This document shows, piece by piece, positions 39,399 to 48,400 of a stretch of DNA of 64,000 bases. A program made the position numbers and the translations under genes. The stretch is from Chelatococcus sambhunathii (GTDB lineage: Bacteria; Pseudomonadota; Alphaproteobacteria; Rhizobiales; Beijerinckiaceae), in the NCBI RefSeq assembly GCF_001418005.1, contig NZ_LIOL01000012.1, forward strand, positions 26,210-90,209, written 5' to 3'. Each line of letters opens with the position of its first letter. Position 1 is the stretch's first letter. The notes below the pieces were generated by a model. It saw nothing but the letters and a program-made list of their open reading frames with translations, was not told the DNA's origin and did no database searches.

Positions 39399-42357
39399 CA
39401 CCAGTGAAAAAGGCCTCGAAGCCCTGATTGTCCGTTCGCTGATCGACGAGGCCGGTTATGCCGCGGGCGACTCGACGGATTTCGACCGGGACCACGCTCT
39501 TGATGTCGCAAAGCTGTTCGACTTCCTGAACGCTACGCAGCCAGAGGCTGTGGAGGCGCTGGGGATCGGCGTGGACGGCCCGAAGCGCCTGCAATTCCTG
39601 CATCGGCTGCAGGGTGAGATCGCCAAGCGCGGTGTTATCGATGTGCTGCGGGGCGGCGTGAAGCACGGCCCGGGCTCGGTGGAACTGTTCTATGGCACGC
39701 CCACGCCGGGGAACGCGAAGGCCGAAGCGCTGTTCGCCGCCAACGTCTTCAGCGTCACCCGCCAACTGCACTATTCCAAGGACGCGACCAAGCTATCGCT
39801 GGATCTGGTCCTGTTCATCAACGGCCTGCCCATCGCCACGTTCGAGTTGAAGAACAGCCTGACCAAGCAGACGGTCGAGGACGGGGTTCAGCAGTACAAG
39901 CGCGACCGCGATCCGAAGGAGCTGCTGTTCCAGTTCGGCCGCTGCGTCGTCCATTTCGCCGTGGACGACCACGAGGTGCGGATGTGCACGCACCTGAAGG
40001 GAAAGGCGTCCTGGTTCCTGCCGTTCAACAAGGGCTGGAACGATGGCGCGGGCAACCCGCCGAACCCTCACGGGCTGAAGACCGACTACCTCTGGAAGGA
40101 ATACCTGACGAAGCGGAACCTCACCGACATTCTGGAAAACTACGCCCAGGTGGTCGAGGAGGTCGACGAGCGCGGCAAGAAGAAGCCGCCCAAGCAGGTC
40201 TTCCCGCGCTTCCATCAGCTGGACGTGGTGCGCAAGCTGCTGGCCGACGCCGAAGCCAAGGGGGCGGGCAAGCGCTACCTGATCCAGCATTCGGCCGGTT
40301 CGGGCAAGAGCAACTCGATTGCCTGGCTCGCCCACCAACTGATCGGGCTGGAGACCGGCGGCAAGACGACCTTCGACTCCGTCATCGTGGTCACCGACCG
40401 CCGTGTTCTCGACAAGCAAATCCGCGATACGATCAAACAGTTCGCGCAGGTATCATCCGTGGTGGGACACGCCGAAAAGTCTGGCGACCTGCGGGCCTTC
40501 CTGAAGGCCGGCAAGAAGATCATCATCACAACGGTCCAGAAGTTCCCCTTCATCCTCGACGAGATCGGCGACGAGCATCGCGGGCGAACCTTCGCCATCA
40601 TCATCGACGAGGCTCATTCCAGTCAGGGTGGCCGGACCGCAGCGAAGATGAACATCGCGCTCGCCGCGAATGGCGCCGAGGAGGAAGAGGAGACGGTCGA
40701 GGACGCTATCAACCGTCTGATGGAGGCGCGGAAGGTGCTGCCGAACGCCAGCTATTTCGCGTTCACCGCCACGCCAAAGAACAAGACCCTGGAGGTTTTC
40801 GGTGCGCCGGTCCCGCAAGGGGACAAGATCAAGCACGTACCCTTCCACAGCTACACGATGAAGCAGGCGATTCAGGAGGGCTTCATCCTCGACGTGCTGA
40901 AACACTACACGCCGGTCGACAGCTATTATCGGCTTATGAAGACGGTGGAGGACGACCCCAAGTTCGACACCAAGCGGGCACAGAAAAAGCTGCGCAAGTA
41001 TGTGGAATCCCATGACCACGCGATCCGCAAGAAAGCCGAGATCATGGTCGATCACTTCCACGACCAGGTCATGGCGTATCGCAAGATCGGCGGCGCGGCC
41101 CGGGCGATGGTCATCACCAACGGGATTCAGCGCGCAATCCAGTACTTCCACGCGTTCCAGGAATATCTGAAGGAACGCAAGAGCCCCTATCAAGCCATCG
41201 TCGCCTTTTCGGGGGAGCATGAATACGGCGGCCAGAAGGTCACTGAAGCGACCTTGAACGGCTTTCCAAGCAGCCAGATCGAGGAGCTGATCCAGAAGGA
41301 CCCGTACCGGTTCCTGATTGTCGCGGACAAGTTCCAGACCGGCTATGACGAGCCGCTGCTGCACACGATGTATGTGGACAAGACGCTGTCCGGCGTGAAG
41401 GCGGTGCAAACGTTGTCGCGCTTGAACCGGGCGCATCCACAAAAGCACGACACCTTCGTGCTGGATTTCATGAACGATTTCGAGGCCATCAAGACGTCGT
41501 TCGAGCCCTATTACCGGACCACGATCCTCAGCGAGGAAACCGACCCAAACAAGCTGCACGATCTGAAGGCCGCGCTGGATGGCTACCAGGTCTATGCATG
41601 GGACCAGGTGGAGGACCTGGTGGCGCTCTACCTCGGCGGAGCGGACCGGGACAAGCTCGACCCGATTCTCGATGCCTGTGTTGCCGTCTACAAGACCGAC
41701 CTCGATGAGGATGGGCAGGTCGATTTCAAGGGCAAGGCGAAGGCGTTCACGAGGACATACGGCTTCTTGGCCGCGATCCTCCCCTACAGCAATGCGGATT
41801 GGGAGAAGCTATCCATCTTCCTCAACTTCCTGACGCCCAAGCTGCCGGCGCCTGAGGAGCGGGACCTGTCCAAGGGGATCCTTGAAGCGATCGACATGGA
41901 CAGCTACCGCGTCGAAGCCCAGGCAACCATGGCCATCGTGCTGCCGGACGCGGACGCCGAAATCGGACCGGTCCCTACTGCTGGCGGCGGTCGCAAACTC
42001 GAGCCCGAGCTCGATCTGTTGAGCAACATCCTCAAGACGTTCAACGAGATGTTCGGCAACATCGACTGGAAGGACCGGGACAAAATCGGGAAGGTCATCG
42101 CGGAGGAGCTTCCGGCTAAGGTGTCGGCCGACAAGGCGTATCAGAACGCCATGAAGAACTCGGACAAGCAGAACGCGCGCATCGAGCACGACAAGGCGCT
42201 TGAACGTGCCGTGATCGAACTGCTGTCCGACCACACGGAACTGTTCAAGCAGTTCAGCGACAACCCCTCGTTCAAGAAGTGGCTTTCCGAGACGATCTTC
42301 GCGGCAACCTATGCGGACACTGCGTCAAAAGCCAGCTCGGCTTCTATTGGCAGTTGA
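39385..42357 (+). CDS. hsdR: Type I restriction endonuclease/translocase subunit HsdR
   Basis: This 990-residue motor-nuclease begins MPTTDTSEKGLEALIVRSLIDEAGY. The nuclease triad lies in LSLDLVLFINGLPIATFELKNS (about residues 138-158). SF2 motor motifs follow: SAGSGKS near 303-309, IIIDEAHSSQGG with D408-H411, FTATPKNKT and LVQT-type LSRLNRAHP. The C-terminal helical region contacts HsdM/S. It should translocate and cleave DNA lacking the HsdMS methylation. The start overlaps the end of hsdS by 14 bases in another frame, giving tight coupling. Its size is normal for the family and the reading frame is intact. Confidence 0.96.
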   Translation: MPTTDTSEKGLEALIVRSLIDEAGYAAGDSTDFDRDHALDVAKLFDFLNATQPEAVEALGIGVDGPKRLQFLHRLQGEIAKRGVIDVLRGGVKHGPGSVELFYGTPTPGNAKAEALFAANVFSVTRQLHYSKDATKLSLDLVLFINGLPIATFELKNSLTKQTVEDGVQQYKRDRDPKELLFQFGRCVVHFAVDDHEVRMCTHLKGKASWFLPFNKGWNDGAGNPPNPHGLKTDYLWKEYLTKRNLTDILENYAQVVEEVDERGKKKPPKQVFPRFHQLDVVRKLLADAEAKGAGKRYLIQHSAGSGKSNSIAWLAHQLIGLETGGKTTFDSVIVVTDRRVLDKQIRDTIKQFAQVSSVVGHAEKSGDLRAFLKAGKKIIITTVQKFPFILDEIGDEHRGRTFAIIIDEAHSSQGGRTAAKMNIALAANGAEEEEETVEDAINRLMEARKVLPNASYFAFTATPKNKTLEVFGAPVPQGDKIKHVPFHSYTMKQAIQEGFILDVLKHYTPVDSYYRLMKTVEDDPKFDTKRAQKKLRKYVESHDHAIRKKAEIMVDHFHDQVMAYRKIGGAARAMVITNGIQRAIQYFHAFQEYLKERKSPYQAIVAFSGEHEYGGQKVTEATLNGFPSSQIEELIQKDPYRFLIVADKFQTGYDEPLLHTMYVDKTLSGVKAVQTLSRLNRAHPQKHDTFVLDFMNDFEAIKTSFEPYYRTTILSEETDPNKLHDLKAALDGYQVYAWDQVEDLVALYLGGADRDKLDPILDACVAVYKTDLDEDGQVDFKGKAKAFTRTYGFLAAILPYSNADWEKLSIFLNFLTPKLPAPEERDLSKGILEAIDMDSYRVEAQATMAIVLPDADAEIGPVPTAGGGRKLEPELDLLSNILKTFNEMFGNIDWKDRDKIGKVIAEELPAKVSADKAYQNAMKNSDKQNARIEHDKALERAVIELLSDHTELFKQFSDNPSFKKWLSETIFAATYADTASKASSASIGS

Positions 42358-42544
42358 ACCAGCGCATGGCGGTTTGGATCAGATGATCATGATCCACGCT
42401 TGTGGCCTCTTGGTAGAACGCGTCGATCTCTTGCTGCGAGAGGCCCGCTTCTTTTGCGGCCCGTCGGCACAAGCCAAGGATCATGAAGGCATTGCTGTCA
42501 TGTCCAGTCAGCTGGACTGTTATGTTGGGATACTTGGGGGGCAT
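42344..42544 (-). CDS. Small conserved hypothetical protein
   Basis: This 66-residue protein reads MPPKYPNITVQLTGHDSNAFMILGLCRRAAKEAGLSQQEIDAFYQEATSVDHDHLIQTAMRWF. This matches a small family seen on alphaproteobacterial mobile elements, with a VKL.G.DGNAF.ILG...ALR.AG....EI..F..EA..GDYD.LL-type pattern. Its 3' end overlaps that of hsdR by 14 bases, convergently. The function is unknown. Confidence 0.7.
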   Translation of the reverse strand: MPPKYPNITVQLTGHDSNAFMILGLCRRAAKEAGLSQQEIDAFYQEATSVDHDHLIQTAMRWFNCQ

Positions 42545-42650
42545 TGACCGGCTCCTCCAGCGCAGTGGACACGACGCCTAGAACGCTCGTTTCTTCATTA
42601 TTATCAACAGGATAAGGCGCTTTTGGTTCGCGCTTTTCCCATTGCCGTGT

Positions 42651-42890
42651 TTAAGGGCTTCGGCCGCGACAACTTCGCGCCTGATCCCGCATGACGCTGT
42701 AGTCGGCAAGCATTTCGGCGAGAGCCGACCCCTCCGGCAGCAGATCGAGCTCGTCGGCTGCGCGCGCCTGGAACTCGCGGCTATACTCGACAACGGGTGG
42801 GCAGATGGTCGTGATGCGAAGATCAGAAGCGACCGTCGCGCAGCCGGTCAGCGAGATCGTTACGATCACGAGGACGGCGAGCCGCCGCAT
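42651..42890 (-). CDS. Rz1-like outer-membrane spanin lipoprotein (prophage B)
   Basis: This roughly 79-residue protein begins MRRLAVLVIVTISLTGCATVASDLRI. A signal peptide ends in the lipobox LTGC with Cys17 as the lipidated residue. The 5' part overlaps the 3' end of the upstream small membrane protein gene in a different frame, the usual nested Rz/Rz1 arrangement. Spanins fuse inner and outer membrane in the last lysis step. An upstream in-frame ATG at 42914 is possible, but the MRR start gives the cleaner signal. Confidence 0.72.
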   Translation of the reverse strand: MRRLAVLVIVTISLTGCATVASDLRITTICPPVVEYSREFQARAADELDLLPEGSALAEMLADYSVMRDQARSCRGRSP

Positions 42891-43038
42891 CGAGCATCTG
42901 GCGTTGGACGTCATTGGTCTTCTCCGAGGTTTCGAGGCGTTCGGCGAGGCGTCCCGCTCGCTCGCCGGAGCGCCGGAGTGTGAGCAGGAACAGGCAGACC
43001 GCGAGTGCGATGGCGCCGTAGCGCAGGGCTGTCCGCAC
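42823..43038 (-). CDS. Rz-like inner-membrane spanin (prophage B)
   Basis: This 71-residue protein starts at a GTG at 43038. One N-terminal membrane helix (ALRYGAIALAVCLFLLTL, residues 4-21) precedes a charged helical segment (RSGERAGRLAERLETSEKTNDVQRQML) with coiled-coil character. Position and topology, type II with a periplasmic coil, fit an inner-membrane spanin paired with the overlapping lipoprotein gene. It is shorter than lambda Rz, so the assignment rests on context. Confidence 0.65.
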   Translation of the reverse strand: MRTALRYGAIALAVCLFLLTLRRSGERAGRLAERLETSEKTNDVQRQMLDAAARRPRDRNDLADRLRDGRF

Positions 43039-43076
43039 CTAGGGGCTGGTAGCGATCCCGGTGAACAGAGCGACGA

Positions 43077-43751
43077 TCATCGACGCCCCCGCTTCCAGTC
43101 GTCGATGCGGGCGTAGATCGTCACGGCGACGCCCGCGAGCGCCACGGCGATGAACACCCAGCGCAGGGTGTCGAGGTGGGGCACGAGCGGCAGGATCGCG
43201 GTCTGGGTCTCCGCCAGAACGCTCTGCGCCACCTCGACACCCGCGGCGCCCAGCGTGGCCACGCCAGCTGCGCCGCTGCCCTTCATCGTGCGGCTGTCTG
43301 CCAGGACCTCCCGCACGGGCGCCGTTTCCGCGGCGAACGCCGTCGCCCGCACCGGGAAACGCTCGCCCCATTGCCGAGCCGGGCCGAGATCGATGTGCAT
43401 GAAGCCCGAGCGCGGATAGTAGCCGAAGCCGAGGAAGCCGACGGCTCGGGCGGCGGCCTCGAAAGCCACCGGATCGTGGTTCGCCATGGCGATGTCGAAG
43501 GCCGTGCCGTCCATGTGCTTCGAGCGCGGCGCGCCGCCGACGGCCCGATTGTGCGCCGGACTGCGGTAGGCCGAACGGACGATGAGGGGCTTGCCAAGCC
43601 GATCGCGCAGCGCCTGGAGCTTGTCGAGCGCATCTTCGTTGATCCGCAGGGAGCCGCTGCCTCGGCAGGCGATCTCGGCGGGGGAGAAATTCTTCCAGCG
43701 CCACGAGCGCTCGGGCACATCGCGCCAGTGTTTGTAGGTCATTGTCGTCAT
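43077..43751 (-). CDS. M15-family peptidase endolysin with C-terminal membrane anchor (prophage B)
   Basis: This 224-residue peptidase has the M15A/DUF882 zinc site: His79 and Asp86 in SKHMDGTAFDI and His119 in FMHIDLG. It should cut peptidoglycan peptide cross-links as the phage endolysin. There is no N-terminal signal, but a C-terminal membrane helix (RWVFIAVALAGVAVTIYARI, about 197-216) is followed by a basic tail, so the enzyme is anchored or carries a holin-like segment. The preceding 18 bases follow a terminator-like hairpin on the same strand, suggesting separate control of lysis. Confidence 0.88.
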   Translation of the reverse strand: MTTMTYKHWRDVPERSWRWKNFSPAEIACRGSGSLRINEDALDKLQALRDRLGKPLIVRSAYRSPAHNRAVGGAPRSKHMDGTAFDIAMANHDPVAFEAAARAVGFLGFGYYPRSGFMHIDLGPARQWGERFPVRATAFAAETAPVREVLADSRTMKGSGAAGVATLGAAGVEVAQSVLAETQTAILPLVPHLDTLRWVFIAVALAGVAVTIYARIDDWKRGRR

Positions 43752-43768
43752 GGCAGGTCTCCAGGCAC

Positions 43769-43798
43769 AAAAAAGCCCGCTCCTCGACGAGGGCGGGC
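43769..43798 (-). terminator. Terminator-like hairpin just before the endolysin gene
   Basis: On the minus strand GCCCGC-CCTC-GTC-GAGG-A-GCGGGC pairs over 10 base pairs with one bulged A and is followed by TTTTTT. The endolysin ATG is only 18 bases farther on. Transcripts from the tail operon would be attenuated here, giving a way to delay or reduce endolysin expression. Confidence 0.7.
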
Positions 43799-43825
43799 GG
43801 TGGTCTGATGGGTCGGGCGGATGGG

Positions 43826-44116
43826 TTAAGGCGTCGGTCCGAAGAGCTTCAGCTTGATGGCGATGCCGGCCATCAGGGCGAGCAGGACGCCGGTGGTGAT
43901 CAGCCGCACGGCGGTCTGGACGGCCGTCTGTTTCGCGAGCCGGAAACCCGCGAGCAACGAGCGAAGATCACGGATGTCCTCGGCGGCATCCTGGCCATCG
44001 AGGCCGACCTCATGCAGGGCGCGCCGCGCACCCGTCTCGGCCGCGCGCTCCAGCAGGGCTTCAAACTCGGCGGCCGGCAGCGCGATCAGCGCCCCGCTTT
44101 CTGGTTCCTTGTCCAT
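43826..44116 (-). CDS. DUF6127-like small membrane protein, possible holin (prophage B)
   Basis: This 96-residue protein has an acidic helical N-terminal part (AEFEALLERAAETGARRALHEVGLDGQDAAEDIRDLRSLL) and one C-terminal membrane helix (LITTGVLLALMAGIAIKLKLF, about residues 71-91). This is the pattern of DUF6127-type proteins beside endolysin genes. A holin or antiholin role is inferred from its place between the tail fibre and the M15 peptidase. It lies just upstream of the terminator-like hairpin. Confidence 0.68.
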   Translation of the reverse strand: MDKEPESGALIALPAAEFEALLERAAETGARRALHEVGLDGQDAAEDIRDLRSLLAGFRLAKQTAVQTAVRLITTGVLLALMAGIAIKLKLFGPTP

Positions 44117-44134
44117 GACGCAATCCGGGAGTGA

Positions 44135-45415
44135 TCAGAGGACCAGCGAGCCGGCCAGCGTGAACCCGATCCCGGCGAGCGTGGCGTCGGGTGTCGATGG
44201 CGCGACCACGCTGAGCACCTGGCCGGGCTCCAGCACGGTGTCGCTGGCGGCGATGAAGGTGGCGCTCGTAGCGGCGGCGGCGAAGCGCATGGTGGCGCTG
44301 CTCACGCCATCGACCCGGATGTCGAAATCCGCACTCGCGGTTGCCGCGGCCTCGGCGCTGGCATGGCTTCCGGCAAGATCGATCTTCAGCCGGGTGCGCC
44401 GCGCCACTGGGACCCGTGCGATCACCTCGTCCGCTGCCGGCTGCCCGGCCTTGTAGCCGCTGATGTCGGCCGGGGGATCGGCCGCATCCGCGGTCTCGAC
44501 AACCTCGATGGCCAGCCACGTGCGCTCGAGGCCACGCAGCTCCCCGGCAGTGCCGACATAGACGGCCAGCTCGAACCAGTCACCCTCCGACACCGGCAGG
44601 ACGGCGCTCGACAGGTTGCGCATCTGGTTGGAGTAGCCGCTGTCGCCGCGGACGATGACGGCGCCGCCGCCCGGCACGCTGTTTCCGTTCTTGCGCACCT
44701 CGACCAGCTGATTGGTCGGCGAGGTCTGCCACTCGATGTTGCCGATAATCCGTACCTTCGTCACCCCGGCTGGAATGGTCAGGCGGGAGGGCTGGCCGGC
44801 ATCCCAGAATGCGTCGCTGTCGTACTCGGCGCTTTGCCAGGGCACGGCGACGTAGACGTTGGTCGTCGCGACGCTGAAATTGGTCGAGCGTCGCAGCAGC
44901 GCGCCCCGGAAGGGCAGCAGGGCGCGGTTGAAGATGCCGACGCCTGTGGCGCCCCACGCAGCGCCATCGAACTGGAGGACGTCGCCGTTGGCGGCGCCGG
45001 CGATGGAGACGTCGGTGAGATCGCCCAATGCACCAGCGCCACCGCCGACCCTGAAGAGATCGCTGCCATCGCCCTGAACCAGCACCGTCGCGCTAGGGAC
45101 GATGACGACCTCTGCGCCGGAGCCCGCATATTTGGCGCGAACGTCCTGGCCGCCATTGGTGGCGTTTCGGATCGCGAGCCGCCGTTGATTGGCGGGCAGC
45201 GTCAGGGTCCGCGATGCCGTCAGCGTACCGGTGAGGATGATGAGGCCATTACGGTTGGCTTGGGTGCCAGTCAGCGTCAGGTTGGCGTCGGCCATCGCTA
45301 CCGACAGTGCCTGGTTCATAGCGTTGTCGAGGGCATCGACCGCGTCGTTGATCGTTACCTCTTTCTGGTTCTGGGCGGCCGCGACATGGGTCACGGCCAG
45401 ATTGGGGCTGGGCAT
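44135..45415 (-). CDS. Tail fibre / receptor-binding-like protein (prophage B)
   Basis: This 426-residue protein begins MPSPNLAVTHVAAAQNQKEVTINDAVDALDNAM, the DUF2793-like opening common in alphaproteobacterial tail fibres. Repetitive beta-rich segments (DLTDVSIAGAANGDVLQFDGAAWG) and a C-terminal jelly-roll-like half follow. Its place after the J-like protein and before the lysis genes is the usual fibre slot. Host-range determination is inferred. This is the region most likely to differ between related phages; prophage A's equivalent lies outside the window. Confidence 0.75.
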   Translation of the reverse strand: MPSPNLAVTHVAAAQNQKEVTINDAVDALDNAMNQALSVAMADANLTLTGTQANRNGLIILTGTLTASRTLTLPANQRRLAIRNATNGGQDVRAKYAGSGAEVVIVPSATVLVQGDGSDLFRVGGGAGALGDLTDVSIAGAANGDVLQFDGAAWGATGVGIFNRALLPFRGALLRRSTNFSVATTNVYVAVPWQSAEYDSDAFWDAGQPSRLTIPAGVTKVRIIGNIEWQTSPTNQLVEVRKNGNSVPGGGAVIVRGDSGYSNQMRNLSSAVLPVSEGDWFELAVYVGTAGELRGLERTWLAIEVVETADAADPPADISGYKAGQPAADEVIARVPVARRTRLKIDLAGSHASAEAAATASADFDIRVDGVSSATMRFAAAATSATFIAASDTVLEPGQVLSVVAPSTPDATLAGIGFTLAGSLVL

Positions 45416-48400
45416 CAGTTGAACTCCAATGTGACGGTGCGCGGGAAGCCGCGGCCCGCGACGGCGCTGATCTGGAAGACGGTGACGGTCAGGGACGACG
45501 GGACCGCACCGAAGTCGGCGAGGATGTCGGCATTGGCGTAGACGACGTTTGGGCTCGTCGCGGTGAGCGTCCGCTTCACCGCGCCGCCAGGGGCGGAGAG
45601 GATGTCGATCTCGTAGGTTTCGGAGGTCTCGCCGAGCGGCACGAGGCCGGTGCCGTCCTTCAACTCGCCGCCGATCCGGGTCCGCCGGACCCAGGAGAGA
45701 CTGATGTTGACCGGATTGCCGGTCAGAGCCGCCTGCACGTTCCAGGGTGCATAGGGCTTGAGGTCCCGGCCGGTATGGCTGGAGACCAACGTTTCCGCAT
45801 CCTCGAAGATCGTGCCGAACCCAACAGCCCTCCAGGACCGGGGGAGCTCGAGATCGCCGAGCGAGGTGACCATGGTCTCGACATCGTCGGGGTCGAGGAG
45901 GACAAACAACTCACCGGCCTCGTGCCCATCCACGAAGACATCGGTGCCACGTCGACCACGCAAAAGCCCGGACAGGGTGTAGGAGCCGTCCGGGTTCAGC
46001 GCCACGTCGCGGAACTGGATGATCTCGGGCTCACCGTTGGCCTTGAGGACGAGGGCCGCGTTGGCGCCGCTGAGCATCGAGTCCTGTGTGACGCTCTCCA
46101 GCCGTTCACCGCCGGTGGTCATGAATACCGTGAGGCTGTTCGTCTCATCGGTCGCGAACGGGGATGTCGGCCTGCCGAGGGCATTCGCCGTGGCGCCCCA
46201 GGCCGTCTCGCTCAGGGATCGACCGACCTGCGCCCACCCCGTGCCGTCGACGCTGCGGTAGAGAGAGGCACCGGGCCAGCCCGGGCCTCCAAAGCCGCCC
46301 ATGAGGTAGTAGATCCGCGACCCCGACCCGCCGGTGTCATCGGTATCGCGCAGCAGCGGAAGGTCCAGCAGGATCAGCCGCGTCGCGGCCTGACTGCCGA
46401 CGAGCTGTACCGGTTTGCCGGAGCCGCCATCGGCAGCCACGTTGGAGACGTAGGTGGCGGCAGCTTCAGAGACTCCCTTCACCGCGAGCGAGAAATCCGC
46501 CCCGACATCGAGACGGGTGATGCGGGTCCGGAAGGTCGAGCCCGACTCGAAGACCACGTCCACGACATCGGTCGGATCGAGGCGCAGCCAGTCGGCCGGT
46601 AGTTCTGCTTCGTACGCGCTGCGTTCGATCCAGGCGCTGTAGAGCGTCTTGGCGGCGATCTGCTTGGCCGTCGTCGCGTCCAGCGCAAGGGCTAGCTCTA
46701 CGCTGGACTGGTTGCGCGAATGCATGGTCGGCAGCGGCAGGGATGTGCGCTTTTCGCTCTGCGTGCCCTGCTGGTAGTCGGCGCCGCGATCCATGTAGAC
46801 GACGCTGACGCGTTCCGGCAGCTCGACCTCCTGCGTGCGACGCTCACGCCAGCTTTCGCCGGTCCGCTCATCCAGCGGCAGCAGAAGATCCGCGTCGATG
46901 GTCGCGGCGGGCGGTCGTCCCCGCGTCCGGAACCGCAGGGCATCGTCGCTTTCCGCAGCGTCGAAGAAATAGGCCTGCGCCAGCGGCTCGATCGCGCCTC
47001 GCACGGTGGTCTGCCGCCCGATGACATAGCCGGGAACCGTCGCCCCGAGATCGGCGACGTCTATGTCGGACAGACCAAGGCCGGCACGGGCGCAAAGGTC
47101 GGAGACGATGCCGGAGAGCGTCTCTCCACCACCGCCGCCGCGATTGAGGAAGAGCTTCACCCAGCCTTGGCTGCCGCGGACCAGATGCGTGTCGGTGACG
47201 GCATCGTAAACCTGAGCACCGCCTTCGCTGACCGCACCCGGCCAGATCTCATTGAGAACAAGAGCGCCTGTGGCGGTGTCCAGCTGGATAACGCGCGTGC
47301 TCCGCATCAGCGTCCAACGCTGCCCGCGCAGGCGGCTCTGACCGTAGTAGGGCCCTTCGTAGTTGATCTGGATCGGAACGACCGTCTTCCAGACGATGCC
47401 GGTGTCGCTGCGCCATTTCAGCGTATAGATCCCGCCGGGCGATCCCCCGTTCGAGATGCGCGCCTGAAAGATGACGCTGTCGTCGGTCGTGTCGTAGGAG
47501 AGCCCGCCCGCGCTGCCGTAGAAGCCGGTGGCGCCGCTCTCGAAGTCCGACGGCGAGAAGGCGGCGACCTTCTCGAAGGTGACGCCGAGGGATTGGCCGG
47601 TGAGGCCGTCGTACCCTGCCAGCGCGGAGACCCGCAGGCGATAGAGGCCGAGGCTTCCATGGTTCGTGCTCGTCCCGCTGCCGAGGACCCAGCCATCCCC
47701 GAAGCCTTCGCCGACCGCACCACCAATGACGCCCCGAACGCGAGGCTCGGTGACGCTCTGCCCGGCACCCCATACATAGCCCATGGTGTCGGCGCGGATG
47801 AGTCCGACATCGTCGAAGAGCGATCCGGTGAGAACGAAGTCGACCCGGCCAGAGGGGCCGTAAGCGGAGACCATCCCCATCCATGTCGTGGCGACGAACC
47901 GCAGGGTCGAATTGGTCAGGCCGCTGCTGGTGGAGCCGAATCGGCCGACTTCCTTGAGCGCGTTCGGTTCGATGCGCAGGATCGGTCGTGAGTTGCTCGA
48001 TCCGGTCACGACATAGAGGTGGCCGTCCTCGCCGCAGAACAGCGTGCTCGGGAAGTTGTTCGGCGTGACGCCCGTGATGTCCGTCATCCGCGCCTGCCGG
48101 TCTTCTTTCATGGTCCGTAGGCTGAAGCGGCGGATCCCGGCCTCGGCGGCGTTGACGTCGCTGTCCAGGAAGTAGCCGTATCCGCGCCGCCAATCGACGG
48201 TCAGGTCGTCGATCTGGTAGGTGCCGAAATATCCGCCTTCGCCCGTCGTGATGAAATCGAGCAGCTGGTAGGGCTGCTGAGCCGCCCGCTGGTAGGTGAT
48301 CTCGGCCGTGATGTTCGGGATGCGGTTCCCGAAGTCCGCGAGCGCCAGGTCTTCGAAGACGATGGTGGCGAGACCCCGATGGGCGGGTGCACGGCCCGCG

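Noticed and set aside
42578..42793. Small minus-strand frame downstream of the spanin genes
   Set aside because: It has no ribosome site, is low in complexity, partly overlaps the Rz1-like gene in another frame and has no homologue-like pattern.
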